A stretch of DNA of 64,000 bases from Enterococcus songbeiensis (GCF_005405265.1 NZ_BJDS01000003.1:62001-126000); one strand, 5' to 3'. Numbered from the stretch's first letter, positions 49,993 to 60,206 are shown. The notes: generated by a model from the sequence alone, not told the origin. Numbers and translations are program-made.

Positions 49993-51912
49993 CTAAGTTA
50001 TTTTATTGAACATATATCTTACTTTATCTATCCGACTATTTAGACGACGGGTCTGGCAAACAGGTTCGCCAGTGGTAACCTGATATCCTTTTAGCTCTGC
50101 TAAACAAACACTAAGCCCATTTGTAAAAAAAGTTAAATCATTGCGATAATCTTGAATACATCGAGCAGGAATTTCTCCAATAATAATGACCTCATTATTT
50201 TTCAGTTGAGTATTTACGATATTTGCACAATATTTGGGAGCATCGTTATATGCCCGTGAAAGATATTCCTGTGGTGCATAAACTTTAAAACTAAGATATG
50301 GCTCTAACAATTCTGTTCCAGCTTTTCTAAAGGCTTGCTCCAGTACAATAGGAGTAAGCATCCGAAAATCTGCTGGAGTACTAACAGGGCTATAGTATAA
50401 ACCGTACTTAAAACAGATTTTACAATCCGTCACATTCCAACCATATAATCCTTGTTCGCAACCATAGCGTATCCCTTCCATAACTGCATTTTGAAATGAT
50501 TGATTTAAGTATCCAAGAGAAACCGAGCTCTCATACTGCATTCCACTTCCCAACGGAAGCGGTGATACAGATAAACCAATGGAAGCCCAGAAAGGATTTG
50601 GCGGCACTTCGATGTGAATGGTATATTCTGCATTTTTTAACGGTCTCTCCATATAAATGACTGTAGGCTCTTTTAGTTCTATCTCCACATGATACTTTTC
50701 TTGCAACAGTGCACTAATCACTTCCATTTGTACTTTCCCTAAGAAAGAAAGTATAATTTCATGTGTCGTAGAATCCACGTAATATCGTAGAAGCGGATCA
50801 CTATCTGAGATTTCCAAAAGGGCATCAAGCAACATTTCTCTCTGTTCAGGTTTACTCGGTTCAACAGTTGTTTGTAGTAGAGGGTGCGGATTTTCAATCT
50901 TTTTTCTCTGTGGCAATAGTTTTGTATCTCCAAGAACACTATTTAACTTCAAAAACTCATTTTGCAAAATAACAATTTCTCCAGAATAAGCTCTATCAAT
51001 CTTACATAATTCACCATTTATTGAAGTATACATTTCTGTAACTTTTATTTTTTCTTTTTCTGATACTCTAACCGAATCTCGTAAATGTAGTACTCCACTA
51101 TAAAGGCGTATATATGCAAGACGTTGTCTTTTTTTTGTATATTCAATTTTGAAAACATTTCCGCAAAGTTCAGACGGACCTCGATGTGTTGATGAATAAA
51201 ATTTATTAGTAATAACTTCTATAAGGTTATCAATCCCTATATTACTTTTTGCACTTCCATGATAAAGAGGGAACAGAGAACAATTCTGAAATCTTATGCT
51301 TTCCTCTTGTTCGAGTTCCAATGCTTCTAATGATTTACCGGACATATATTTCTCTAAAAGGTCATCGTTTCCCTCTATTACCGTATCCCATTGTTCAGAT
51401 TCGGTAAAGTTCGTCACACACATATTAGGATACAGTTCTACCTTCTGTTTGATTACAATTTCGGCAGAAAGTTTCTCTTTAATATCCTGATAAACCGTTG
51501 ATAAATCAATTCCATTTTGGTCAATCTTATTGATAAAAAAGATTGTGGGAATCCCCATTTTCCTAAGTGCATGAAATAATATACGAGTTTGTGCTTGTAC
51601 GCCATCTTTTGCAGAAATCAGTAGAATTGCCCCATCTAAAACTGATAATGAACGATATACTTCTGCTAAGAAATCCATATGTCCTGGCGTGTCTATGATG
51701 TTCACCTTCGTATTTTCCCACTGAAAAGAGGTTATTCCTGTCTGAATTGTAATTCCTCTCTGACGTTCTAAAAGCGTATTATCCGTCCTCGTTGTACCTT
51801 TGTCCACGCTTCCTAATTCTGTAATCGCTCCACTGTTATATAATAAGCTTTCTGTTAAGGTAGTTTTTCCTGCATCAACATGAGCTAAAACTCCAATATT
51901 AATAATTTTCAT
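49993..51912 (-). CDS. tet(M): Tetracycline resistance ribosomal protection protein Tet(M)
   Basis: An EF-G-like GTPase (639 aa from the chosen start) that removes tetracycline from the 30S A site. G motifs: AHVDAGKTT (residues 10-18), [18 protein letters not shown]; it ends [13 protein letters not shown]. It is full length. It shows scattered substitutions from the Tn916 allele as I recall it (for example KYNSNIG replaced by AKSNIG, and QFRR/QTRR differences), consistent with the mosaic nature of tet(M). The start is the ATG at 51912 with GGAGG; an in-frame ATG at 51927 overlaps that site. Resistance to tetracycline, doxycycline and minocycline is predicted. Confidence 0.97.
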   Translation of the reverse strand: MKIINIGVLAHVDAGKTTLTESLLYNSGAITELGSVDKGTTRTDNTLLERQRGITIQTGITSFQWENTKVNIIDTPGHMDFLAEVYRSLSVLDGAILLISAKDGVQAQTRILFHALRKMGIPTIFFINKIDQNGIDLSTVYQDIKEKLSAEIVIKQKVELYPNMCVTNFTESEQWDTVIEGNDDLLEKYMSGKSLEALELEQEESIRFQNCSLFPLYHGSAKSNIGIDNLIEVITNKFYSSTHRGPSELCGNVFKIEYTKKRQRLAYIRLYSGVLHLRDSVRVSEKEKIKVTEMYTSINGELCKIDRAYSGEIVILQNEFLKLNSVLGDTKLLPQRKKIENPHPLLQTTVEPSKPEQREMLLDALLEISDSDPLLRYYVDSTTHEIILSFLGKVQMEVISALLQEKYHVEIELKEPTVIYMERPLKNAEYTIHIEVPPNPFWASIGLSVSPLPLGSGMQYESSVSLGYLNQSFQNAVMEGIRYGCEQGLYGWNVTDCKICFKYGLYYSPVSTPADFRMLTPIVLEQAFRKAGTELLEPYLSFKVYAPQEYLSRAYNDAPKYCANIVNTQLKNNEVIIIGEIPARCIQDYRNDLTFFTNGLSVCLAELKGYQVTTGEPVCQTRRLNSRIDKVRYMFNKIT

Positions 51913-51927
51913 GTGATTTTCCTCCAT

Positions 51928-52014
51928 TCAAAAACCCAAAAGGGCATAAAAATCCCAGTGATAAATACTTTTATCACTGGGATTTTTATGCATAACCATA
52001 GGTATACAAAGCAT
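51928..52014 (-). CDS. orf12: tet(M) leader peptide (Tn916 Orf12)
   Basis: A 28-codon frame (MLCIPMVMHKNPSDKSIYHW...) ends 16 nt before the tet(M) start. It overlaps the 21-bp attenuator hairpin, as in the Tn916 transcriptional attenuation model, where ribosome movement on the leader favours read-through when tetracycline is present. Confidence 0.85.
   Translation of the reverse strand: MLCIPMVMHKNPSDKSIYHWDFYALLGF
51945..51990 (-). terminator. Attenuator hairpin in the tet(M) leader
   Basis: A perfect 21-bp inverted repeat (51945-51965 and 51970-51990, 4-nt loop) with AAAAATCCCAGTGATAAA-type arms lies within orf12. On the minus strand its 3' arm includes ATTTTTATG. Confidence 0.85.
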
Positions 52015-52050
52015 ACAGATATTCTCTGGATACTTTAGAATCACATGATA

Positions 52051-52152
52051 AAGGTATTCTTAAACTGGGTACAAAAAACTAAGCCCTCCTAAAAAAGGAC
52101 ATCTAATTATTTGTTCCCGCTATCAAATTGACAGTTTATTTAAGAATACCTT
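52051..52152 (-). promoter_or_regulatory. Long-range leader pairing upstream of orf12
   Basis: AAGGTATTCTTAAACTG (52051-52067) can pair with CAGTTTATTTAAGAATACCTT (52132-52152). The distal arm contains the MRQGILK peptide codons, so its translation could control the fold. This is consistent with an anti-terminator/terminator switch. Confidence 0.6.
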
Positions 52153-52159
52153 GCCGCAT
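52136..52159 (-). CDS. Seven-residue leader peptide MRQGILK
   Basis: ATG at 52157-52159 after AAAAGGAGTTAATAAAT encodes MRQGILK then TAA. This strong ribosome site and mini-ORF occur at the start of tet(M) transcripts in Tn916-like elements. It is probably a sensor of ribosome state for the attenuator. Confidence 0.7.
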   Translation of the reverse strand: MRQGILK

Positions 52160-52190
52160 ATTTATTAACTCCTTTTAAATAGTCACTTAA

Positions 52191-52219
52191 ATAATAGCAC
52201 GTAAGAGCATATTTGTAAA
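52191..52219 (-). promoter_or_regulatory. tet(M) promoter
   Basis: On the minus strand TTTACA (complement of 52214-52219) and TATTAT (complement of 52191-52196) are 17 bp apart, about 280 bp before tet(M). Transcripts from here may also read on through orf7/8 to int. Confidence 0.8.
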
Positions 52220-52288
52220 GGAATCTCCAATTTTTTATCAAAAAGAGTACATGATTACAAAGTATCTGTAATCATGTACCAATATTTG

Positions 52289-53218
52289 TTATTTTACAAT
52301 CTTCCAATTATCTTGTTTTTCTAATATCAACTCAAATTGCGAGATTTGGGTTGCCTTTGTTTCTTGATCTAAATATTTCACAGCGACATTCACGATTACT
52401 TGGTTATCTTTTCTGGTAAAGATAGGATTCACCAATTCCTCGAAAACATATTCCTTGTTAATCATAGGTAACACATGATTACTTACATAGTAAGTCAATT
52501 CTTTTTCTGTGGCGGTAGGATAGAGCTGGAAGAACGTTTCTAAAAAGCTAGTGATTTCGTCCATCGTTTCTGTATCTACTGTATGGTCACTTTCTAGCTG
52601 TTTGGGTTGGTAGTCCGATTTTTGAGGTTTCTTACTCATTGTCGGATTTTTGATAATAACCATATTATCTGATTCATCTATATGGACAACCACATGAAAG
52701 CTAGACGATATAGTTTCCTTGTCTTTGTCTTCGGTAATAACTTGTTCAACAGAAAACAGTACCTCAAAGGTGTTCTCATTCACTTGAGAAACCTGCCACA
52801 CCTGTATATCGTTCACACTAGAACTAGTAGGAATATCCTTACGAATCATTTCTTCATTTAATACCTGCAATTCTTCCGTCAAATAATGGGTCAATTTTTC
52901 ATTTCGTTTATCAATGGCTTCTTGGGATTGTTGCCACGAAAAGTAGTCTTTCGCAAAGGATTTCACAAAACTTTCTACTTGGTTGGTATCGACAATCTGC
53001 TGTTTAATGATTTCTGTTTCACGGACAGTATGAGTGTCAATGGCAGTAAAATTTTTATAGATTCCAAATCCGACACTACCAATCAATAAAACCCATAAAA
53101 CAAAGGTTAATTTCTTATGCGTGCCAACTTTAATCATCGGAACTTTTCTTTGCTTGCTCGGTTTTTTAGATTTCTTTGGTTTCTCCTTCTTTTCTTTTCG
53201 CTCGATTTTTATAATCAT
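52289..53218 (-). CDS. orf13: Conjugal transfer protein Orf13 (TcpC-like)
   Basis: A 309-residue bitopic protein. It has a very lysine-rich cytoplasmic start (about 40 residues), one membrane helix (LTFVLWVLLIGSVGFGIY), then two NTF2-like extracellular domains typical of TcpC/VirB8-like conjugation proteins. The start at 53218 has AAAGGA at 9 nt; earlier in-frame ATGs lie within or before that site. It is the last gene of the transfer operon here. Confidence 0.88.
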   Translation of the reverse strand: MIIKIERKEKKEKPKKSKKPSKQRKVPMIKVGTHKKLTFVLWVLLIGSVGFGIYKNFTAIDTHTVRETEIIKQQIVDTNQVESFVKSFAKDYFSWQQSQEAIDKRNEKLTHYLTEELQVLNEEMIRKDIPTSSSVNDIQVWQVSQVNENTFEVLFSVEQVITEDKDKETISSSFHVVVHIDESDNMVIIKNPTMSKKPQKSDYQPKQLESDHTVDTETMDEITSFLETFFQLYPTATEKELTYYVSNHVLPMINKEYVFEELVNPIFTRKDNQVIVNVAVKYLDQETKATQISQFELILEKQDNWKIVK

Positions 53219-53234
53219 TTGATTCATTCCTTTC

Positions 53235-54257
53235 TTAGTTATGAATAACACGTCTAGCCCCAATCAGATGGTCTTGCCAATAACGACTGCTTAAGTCGCC
53301 ATAACCGATTGGGTCGCCTGCATGATAAAAGCGATTTCCCTCTAAATATATCGCCACATGAGTCACATATGTGCCTGCATTATAGGTTGAATGAAAGAAG
53401 ATAAGGTCGCCTGCTTGGGCTTCTTCCATAGAGATTTCTTGCGTAGCGTCATACTGATCTTGGGCGACACGAGGGAGAGAAATGCCAGCTTTGTCATACA
53501 CCCATTGTATTAAGCCACTACAATCAAAAGAGGTGGTAGGCGACGCCCCTCCAAAGACATAGGGAAACCCTTCGTATTTCAAGGCTTCGTCCATAATGAC
53601 TTGCACGGTTTCATCATCAAATTCTGTTGGGGAAGTGTCGGTTAGGTATTGTGAAACCAACTGAACATAAAACTGATTTCCATAGTTATATCGCCAACCA
53701 CCATTCACAGGTATGGCTATGGGATTGGGATAGTCTGCTTTTTGACCACCCGACTTCTCTTTAGAAAACTGTTCGGCTAATTCATAGGTATATTTTTTCC
53801 CATGACTCCTCACATAATTTAAAAAGCCACCGCCATAATTATAAGATTGGATAACAGAATCTATATCCACTCCTTGTTGTTCTGCACTGGTTAATAATTC
53901 ACTGAAATATTTAACCCCTTGTTTGATGGACTCTTCGGTACTCAAACTGTTGGGCGGTAAACCCAAAGATTCGGAACTTTGCATAACATCTTCTGCTGTA
54001 CCGCCCGATTCCACTTGCATAATGGCTAAGATATAAGAAACATAGTCTTCAATCCCATATTCCTTACCATATTTTTCAATCAACGGACGGTGTGCCAACA
54101 CTTCTGGTGAAACGGTCACACCGCCTTGTGAAATAGAAGAATCCTTGTTGTTTTCGCCACTGTCCGTATCATCTGCAAAGAAAATGACTAGGAATAATAA
54201 GAGAAAAAAGAAGAGAGAGAAGACCACACTACAAATCACTGTTATTTTTAGCTTCAT
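53235..54257 (-). CDS. orf14: Bifunctional cell-wall hydrolase Orf14 (lysozyme-like plus NlpC/P60)
   Basis: A 340-residue secreted or membrane-anchored peptidoglycan hydrolase that opens the wall for the conjugation channel. It has an N-terminal membrane helix (about 5-28), a transglycosylase/lysozyme domain (AIMQVESGG, about 65-170) and a C-terminal NlpC/P60 peptidase with Cys in FDCSGLIQWVYDKAG, His in THVAIYLEG and a third polar residue. It overlaps orf15 by 4 nt. Confidence 0.92.
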   Translation of the reverse strand: MKLKITVICSVVFSLFFFLLLFLVIFFADDTDSGENNKDSSISQGGVTVSPEVLAHRPLIEKYGKEYGIEDYVSYILAIMQVESGGTAEDVMQSSESLGLPPNSLSTEESIKQGVKYFSELLTSAEQQGVDIDSVIQSYNYGGGFLNYVRSHGKKYTYELAEQFSKEKSGGQKADYPNPIAIPVNGGWRYNYGNQFYVQLVSQYLTDTSPTEFDDETVQVIMDEALKYEGFPYVFGGASPTTSFDCSGLIQWVYDKAGISLPRVAQDQYDATQEISMEEAQAGDLIFFHSTYNAGTYVTHVAIYLEGNRFYHAGDPIGYGDLSSRYWQDHLIGARRVIHN

Positions 54258-56281
54258 GTTTGTTGTCCTCGCTTATCCGTTCTTTTATTTAGCTTCCTCT
54301 GATTGAATTGCTTCGGTGGTGTCTTTTGTTTTTGCTCTTTTTTCAATGGTCGCTGATGATTTTCACGTTTAGTGTTTTGTGACAAAACAGGCGTGACGGT
54401 TTGCTGACGCTTGCGAACATGCTGCTGGTTATTCTGAACAGGAGATGATGGGTTTTCTTTTCGTCTTTTTTCTTTTGCTTTATCCAGCTCCAAACGCTTT
54501 TGAGCAATGTTCTTTCGTTTTTGCTCCTGCTGGTTCATACGCTGTTGTTTGCGTTGAGCTTTGGTATCTGCCATAGATTGTTTAAAGTCTGTTACATTAT
54601 GAGTGACATTCTCTTTTCCTTGATGAAGGGCATATTTGACATGGGTTGGTGTCGCCTGTATCTGTTGTTTAGCCTGCTTTCTTTTATTGACTAGACGATT
54701 TTTCGTGTCCAATACATGGGCTGTCTTTTCACCTAATCGTTGCCCGATACCGCCTTGTTGCTTTTTCACATTGGAAAGTGCTGTTTCTTTCTTTGGTGTA
54801 GTCCGTTCATTTTGACGAGTATGGTTAGCTTTATTGGTTTGATTCTGCTTTGTTGTCATTGTCTTTTGCTTCGTTGACCCTGCTTTTCCACGAAAAATCT
54901 TACTCATACTGCGTTGAAATCTTCTGGTTTGTCGATTCATCATTTGACGAGGTCTGCGAAACACTTGTCTGCCCATGTTTTGAGAGTCGTTGCTTTGTAA
55001 AGAGAATAGGCTCATTAAATCGCCCAGTTTAAAATAAATCCCTGCAAAGGTCACAATTTGTAAAAACATAATCATGAAAAAGGGAGAACTTGCTGACAGC
55101 GAATAAAGCATAGTGGAAATACTAAAGGCAACGGTAATAATCAAGGTAATACCAGCCCTTGTCATAATCACATTAAATAACTTGGTAATGGCATGCCTGC
55201 CCATGCCATCAAAACTCGGCAACATACTTAATAGGAAACTGATTGGCAAAAACATAGCGAAAATAATAAATAGCACTTGCGAAAAAATCATGATTCCTGT
55301 TAGAAGGAAAACAAAAATCGAGATACCAATATTGAATACAAACAAAAAGAAGACCGTTCCTAATCGGGAAATGGTCTTCGGGAGTGTTAAATAGGTATTG
55401 TCATGATCTTCAATTTCTTCAATCACTACATTTTCTCTATCTTCACCATTGTTTGTATCTGGACTGGTAGCCAATAACTTTTCCACACGGTCTTCACCTA
55501 AGGTTTCTATATCGGTTGAGCCATATTGAAGTAATAACCACGGTTGCTTGACTTGAACAGAAAATAGGCTATCACGTATCATATCCACACTGTCTTTGCC
55601 TTGACTATCCGTATCGGGAAGGACAATCTTTGTCCCAATATCTAAACTGGCAGTGCTCACATCTTTGGAAAAATCATTGATTTTCGCAATATAATCGGGA
55701 GCATACGCAATAAAGGAAGCTGATAGAATAAACACCACCACAAAATTTAACACAGCTCGTATAGCTTTGGTCGTTTCTCGTTTCACCAGTCCTGTATAGG
55801 CAACGTAGATTCCAACAATCAGAATAAAAAGAAGAAGGAAGCCGACATAAAAACCCGAACTGGAAAAGCCATTCGGTGTAATCCCTGCAATGGTCTGCAT
55901 GTTCTCACCAATCGCTTGAGACGTTTGACTAATGAAATCCAAGGCGTAGGCTTCTTTGACCAAATAGCCTGTGGCGTTGGAAAGATAAAGAGAAATCGTC
56001 CAAATGAAATTGGTAATGGCATACAGTCCATACATCACTGATTGCCCTATGCCGTCACTCCAATTCCACGGCAGCCAGCCCCAGCTATTGTCCACATAAT
56101 AATCAAGCTGATAATGATTTAAACCATACTTGGAATACTCGTTGCTTGTATCAATGGTTTCATCAACTAAGCCTGTTGCTTGTACTGCATTGCCCAGCGT
56201 GCCTAATAAAAGTAAAATAACGCCCACACAAAGGAGCGTTATCCAACTATAGTGAAGAAATTTCTTTTGTTTTTGTGTCAT
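54254..56281 (-). CDS. orf15: Conjugal membrane protein Orf15 (TcpH/VirB6-like)
   Basis: A 675-residue protein with a signal-like first helix, about seven to eight membrane helices (residues 10-430) and a long, very basic, Gln/Lys/Arg-rich cytoplasmic tail (about 440-675). It forms the transfer channel with VirB4-like Orf16. The tail seems somewhat shorter than in Tn916 Orf15 (about 750 residues, from memory), and it is low-complexity. It overlaps orf16 by 4 nt. Confidence 0.88.
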   Translation of the reverse strand: MTQKQKKFLHYSWITLLCVGVILLLLGTLGNAVQATGLVDETIDTSNEYSKYGLNHYQLDYYVDNSWGWLPWNWSDGIGQSVMYGLYAITNFIWTISLYLSNATGYLVKEAYALDFISQTSQAIGENMQTIAGITPNGFSSSGFYVGFLLLFILIVGIYVAYTGLVKRETTKAIRAVLNFVVVFILSASFIAYAPDYIAKINDFSKDVSTASLDIGTKIVLPDTDSQGKDSVDMIRDSLFSVQVKQPWLLLQYGSTDIETLGEDRVEKLLATSPDTNNGEDRENVVIEEIEDHDNTYLTLPKTISRLGTVFFLFVFNIGISIFVFLLTGIMIFSQVLFIIFAMFLPISFLLSMLPSFDGMGRHAITKLFNVIMTRAGITLIITVAFSISTMLYSLSASSPFFMIMFLQIVTFAGIYFKLGDLMSLFSLQSNDSQNMGRQVFRRPRQMMNRQTRRFQRSMSKIFRGKAGSTKQKTMTTKQNQTNKANHTRQNERTTPKKETALSNVKKQQGGIGQRLGEKTAHVLDTKNRLVNKRKQAKQQIQATPTHVKYALHQGKENVTHNVTDFKQSMADTKAQRKQQRMNQQEQKRKNIAQKRLELDKAKEKRRKENPSSPVQNNQQHVRKRQQTVTPVLSQNTKRENHQRPLKKEQKQKTPPKQFNQRKLNKRTDKRGQQT

Positions 56282-58731
56282 TTTTCCCCCTCATTTCGCA
56301 CAGGCGGTCTGGTATCAAAGGCATGAAGCAACTCTTCAAAAATCGGGTGAAACTGCATAACCCCTACACGACCATAGATGTCTGAAACTAAACATTGTCC
56401 ATTTTCTAATTCACGTAAGCGTTTCTGATTGTTTTCATCTTCCTTGTCCACGCCAAAAAATTCTAAGGTCTTTTTGATTTCCACTAGGTCAGTGGAACGA
56501 AAGGCGAATTTCAAGCCAATATTATTCTTCATCTTTTCATCTAGTAAATCGTCGGCGTTTTGAGTAACGAAATAGACCCCTGCATTCATGGCACGCCCTG
56601 CCCGAACTAAACGCATAGATAGAGCTTTTCCTTGTGCCACTTGTAAAAAACTCCAAGCTTCATCAAGGTCAACAATTTTAAAAATGGAACGGTCAGAGTG
56701 GATAAAGTCTAAAGCAAAGGTACTAATGACAATCAGCATTGCCACACTTAATAATTCCATGGTGGTGTATTCTTCAAAAGAGCTATTGGAATCGGGTAAG
56801 ACCAAATCTGCCACTTGAATAATATTGAGTTGTTTTTCCAAGCTAATGGATTGGGTGACATTGCCATCACTGAATAACAGATGGGCAAAATCATAATCGA
56901 CAAAGCTTTCGATATGGTCAGCAATACTATTGCTGATGGGTGTATCTTCTTTTCGCAATTCATCAATCACCAATAACAACCCTCGTTGTTCGCTTTGAGT
57001 GACACTCCGAATCGCTTTACGCAGGACAGGAAACTTCTCGCTATCTCGGCTGGAAATGCCTGTTAAGAACGTGAGAATATCAATGGCTAGGCTTTCTGAA
57101 TCTTTCGGGAGTTTTAAGATCACATAAGGGTCAAGTAACCCTTTATTGTCGTTCTCACTCGTGAGATTAACGATATTGATTTCATGGGCAATATCAGGTA
57201 AGGTTTCTTTCCATTTGCCACGTTCAGCTTTTGGGTCTACAATGATTGCCTGTCCGCCAAAGAGTACCGAATAATAGACCAGCATATTGTTAGAGAATGA
57301 TTTTCCGCCACCTAATGAACCAATAAAAGCAGACGCTAACGCATTCGTCACAGAGCCTTTAATTCCTTGACTTGCAAGGCTGGGTTGGAGATAAATATTT
57401 CTGCCTGTATCGAGATTGTAACCGACGTAAATACCAGAATTTTCACCAAGCATTTGTGTAGCTCCGAAACCAAGACCAGCCAAAAAATCCGACGTGACAT
57501 ATTGAATATAGTCATTGATATATCGCTTGCTTGAGGGAATAAATTCATTATGCAAGCCTAGCATATCGCCAAAAGGTCGTACTAATTTGATAGACAAATC
57601 ATCATAAAAATCTTTTACTTCATCACAACGTTGTTTCAACTCGTCCAGATTTTTTGCCGATACCCGTACCACATAGCTTAGTTTGTACATGGATTCTTTG
57701 GTTTGGTCTAGGTTGGTTTCTAATTCGTCGACAGATTCTAAAGCGTCCACCACATTGGTACTGGTTTCATTGTCGCTTTCCCATGCGTGACTATCCAAGT
57801 CTTTCAATTCTTTCTTTTTGTTGCGAACGGTAGACAGAGCTTTTTTATTAGCAACAATTTCAACATTCATGCTGGTATCAATCGGGAAAGTGAACTGTTG
57901 TTGCTGGTAATAAAAAATCTCACTATTGGGGAAATCCAATTCGCCGACGATACTGTTAATCGTAAAATACGCCACATAAGTGGTAGTATCTTCCTGTTCC
58001 ATCCGTAAGTAGCGTTGCTTTTCTTCGATTAAACAGCGAGTGGGTTTAATAATATCGTATTTCTTTACCAACACTTTTTTATCTTCATATCGTTTGGGTA
58101 AATGGTAGTCGTAGTCATCAAAAGGAATCCCTGTTTGACCGTAAAGGTGGGCAATGATATACCCAAAATCATCTTTCCCCAATGGGCGAATGTGAAAGCG
58201 TCTGGATAATTTACTTTCTAATAACTGTTCCATTTTAGAAAAGCGTTCGATTTCTGACATAGGCATAGAAACAAAATCGCCCATCAACTTGTGATTCACG
58301 CCATGAAAGAATTCCGCAAATGCTTTTTGAATGTCTTTGCCAATATTTTTGACCGATACTTCCTGTTCATTCAGCAAGAGTTTAAAACCAATAAAAAAGC
58401 GATAGTCCACTTGATTGTCACCAATCATAGAAACTAACGCTTCGGTCTGTTCATCTATTTTTTCGTAAGCTATCTCTTTTAATCGTCCAGTGATTTCTTT
58501 TTTCGATTGTTCCTGTGTCGCTCGAATACTTGATTCGGTTGCTAGTTGCAGGGCATGAATCTTACCATCACGATTTTGGGCAATCAATTGACGGAAATTA
58601 TCATGAACTTGAACTTTTTCATCGGAACTTAAAAAACTGTAATTATAGGGAATTAATTCATAATAAGCAAATACTTCGCCATCATGATTAAATACGAGAT
58701 TATCTTCGATATATTTAATGGGGTGTGCCAT
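56278..58731 (-). CDS. orf16: VirB4-like conjugation ATPase Orf16
   Basis: An 817-residue ATPase powering the type IV secretion channel. Walker A GSLGGGKSFSNN near residue 475, Walker B region FKIVDLDEAWSFL, and the HerA/VirB4 motif YFVTQNADDLLDE. It overlaps orf17 by 17 nt and orf15 by 4 nt, indicating a tightly coupled block. Confidence 0.92.
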   Translation of the reverse strand: MAHPIKYIEDNLVFNHDGEVFAYYELIPYNYSFLSSDEKVQVHDNFRQLIAQNRDGKIHALQLATESSIRATQEQSKKEITGRLKEIAYEKIDEQTEALVSMIGDNQVDYRFFIGFKLLLNEQEVSVKNIGKDIQKAFAEFFHGVNHKLMGDFVSMPMSEIERFSKMEQLLESKLSRRFHIRPLGKDDFGYIIAHLYGQTGIPFDDYDYHLPKRYEDKKVLVKKYDIIKPTRCLIEEKQRYLRMEQEDTTTYVAYFTINSIVGELDFPNSEIFYYQQQQFTFPIDTSMNVEIVANKKALSTVRNKKKELKDLDSHAWESDNETSTNVVDALESVDELETNLDQTKESMYKLSYVVRVSAKNLDELKQRCDEVKDFYDDLSIKLVRPFGDMLGLHNEFIPSSKRYINDYIQYVTSDFLAGLGFGATQMLGENSGIYVGYNLDTGRNIYLQPSLASQGIKGSVTNALASAFIGSLGGGKSFSNNMLVYYSVLFGGQAIIVDPKAERGKWKETLPDIAHEINIVNLTSENDNKGLLDPYVILKLPKDSESLAIDILTFLTGISSRDSEKFPVLRKAIRSVTQSEQRGLLLVIDELRKEDTPISNSIADHIESFVDYDFAHLLFSDGNVTQSISLEKQLNIIQVADLVLPDSNSSFEEYTTMELLSVAMLIVISTFALDFIHSDRSIFKIVDLDEAWSFLQVAQGKALSMRLVRAGRAMNAGVYFVTQNADDLLDEKMKNNIGLKFAFRSTDLVEIKKTLEFFGVDKEDENNQKRLRELENGQCLVSDIYGRVGVMQFHPIFEELLHAFDTRPPVRNEGEK

Positions 58732-59110
58732 TTAATTGTTCACTCCTTACAATCGTGATTGATTCATTCATTTTTTCTTTATTTAATCGTATTTGTTTGC
58801 CAGCATAGGTTATTTTAGGGCGTAGAGCATAGGTAATAATAGATTTTAAAAATCCATAGGGTTTCTTCCCGTCAAAGGTTTTTTGACACATGAACCAAGT
58901 GAGGACAACGGGAATCCCTAAGTATTTGAGTAGTGCTCCGTCAATCAAGGAAAGTGGTGGTAAACTGCCAAAGATTATAACGACAAACAAAGAAACGATA
59001 AACCATGTCATTTGTGTAAAGGTTATGGGAAAAGGGAGTTGTAAATCATTAATTGCATAAATCACTTTTTCTACTGACCAAATACTGGTGTAACTTCTTA
59101 TTTTTTTCAT
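58715..59110 (-). CDS. orf17: Conjugal transfer protein Orf17 (TcpE family)
   Basis: A 131-residue protein (MKKIRSYTSIWSVEKVIYAI) with two membrane helices (about 30-75), of the TcpE class. The start at 59110 lies after AAAGGACGTGAAGAC. In Tn916 its upstream neighbour is ardA (orf18), but here a HEPN gene and its terminator intervene. Confidence 0.9.
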   Translation of the reverse strand: MKKIRSYTSIWSVEKVIYAINDLQLPFPITFTQMTWFIVSLFVVIIFGSLPPLSLIDGALLKYLGIPVVLTWFMCQKTFDGKKPYGFLKSIITYALRPKITYAGKQIRLNKEKMNESITIVRSEQLNGTPH

Positions 59111-59141
59111 GTCTTCACGTCCTTTCCGTAAAAATAGAAAA

Positions 59142-59168
59142 AGAGCAATCAAAATAGGTGATTGCTCT
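59142..59168 (-). terminator. Terminator after HEPN gene 2, inside the transfer operon
   Basis: Arms AGAGCAATCA (59142-59151) and TGATTGCTCT (59159-59168) are followed on the minus strand by TTTTTCTATTTTT. It lies between the HEPN gene and orf17. Confidence 0.9.
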
Positions 59169-59180
59169 ATAAAATAATAA

Positions 59181-60206
59181 TTATTTTGTGACTTTTAATT
59201 GTTGAAAAATAGTTATTCTGAGTAAATCATCTAAAAGACAGCAGGTATGAAGTAATACCCAATTTAATCTACTGTATTCTGTATAGTCAAAATGAAAGTG
59301 TTTCATAAATTTTTGAGCGAATTTTTCTGCTTTTTCGTTAAAACCTTTGAAATCACCATGTCCGATTTTATTTCTCATTTGTCTTAATAATTTTGCTACT
59401 TCACTCGAAACCTCTCCATATTTCTTATCAAGATAAGGTATTAGTAATTTGTCAATTTCATTTGTATTCTGATTTGGTTTTAATAATACAAGTTCTAACA
59501 AAGTAAAAGTCTTTAAATAATGATTTTGATTATAACTATTATCACTATATATCCCGTTCATAATATAATCTAATTTGTAATAATCGTTTTCCGATTTTAG
59601 TATAGAATCAATTCGGTTGCCCATTTTTTTAAGTTCCGTAATGTAGTCGTCTGTAGTCCTGCACCCTTTAAAGTTTGAATCAATTCTAAAACTTAGATTT
59701 GATAATATCCTAGTATGCTCTTTAGGATTCATATTACTTGTATAAATGCAGTTCATATGAATACCATTTTGTATATCATGATTTACAAAGTTACTAAAAT
59801 ACATCACTTTTTCAGCGTAATCCTCTTCACAAAAACGACCATCAAAGCAATTGCTTGTCCAATCAAAAAAAGGCATATCCTGATATTCATAGTCAAAGAA
59901 TAGACATATCATATTATCAACAAGGCATTGAAGACATGACTCAATAGAATCTAAATTATATTTTGTATAGTCTTCAACATTGGCGTGAACGATTTCTTTC
60001 AAATAAGATATAGAATATTCTGTTTGAAATGTTTTACCATACCTTTTCAAATTATCTGCCATGTCAACTTTTTGTTGTCGAATTTCTTGTAACATGTCTT
60101 CTATAATGCTTTCCTTCCAGTCATCAGAAACATTAGATATATATAGTTTCAATTTATCTGACAATTTTATTTTTGTTATTTTCCCATAAACATCTATTAT
60201 TACCAA
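59181..60206 (-). CDS. HEPN-motif protein, candidate defence RNase (cargo gene 2)
   Basis: A 341-residue soluble protein I do not recognise by name. The C-terminal part has LRQMRNKIGHGDFKGF, a HEPN-type R-x4-H motif (Arg278, His283) in helical context. That motif is the RNase active site of HEPN toxins and abortive-infection proteins. The N-terminal 200 residues have no motif I can assign. It starts with TTG after AAGGAGG, has its own extended -10 promoter (60244-60252) and its own terminator (59142-59168). AT-rich compared with the transfer genes, suggesting a separate origin. Confidence 0.65.
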   Translation of the reverse strand: MVIIDVYGKITKIKLSDKLKLYISNVSDDWKESIIEDMLQEIRQQKVDMADNLKRYGKTFQTEYSISYLKEIVHANVEDYTKYNLDSIESCLQCLVDNMICLFFDYEYQDMPFFDWTSNCFDGRFCEEDYAEKVMYFSNFVNHDIQNGIHMNCIYTSNMNPKEHTRILSNLSFRIDSNFKGCRTTDDYITELKKMGNRIDSILKSENDYYKLDYIMNGIYSDNSYNQNHYLKTFTLLELVLLKPNQNTNEIDKLLIPYLDKKYGEVSSEVAKLLRQMRNKIGHGDFKGFNEKAEKFAQKFMKHFHFDYTEYSRLNWVLLHTCCLLDDLLRITIFQQLKVTK

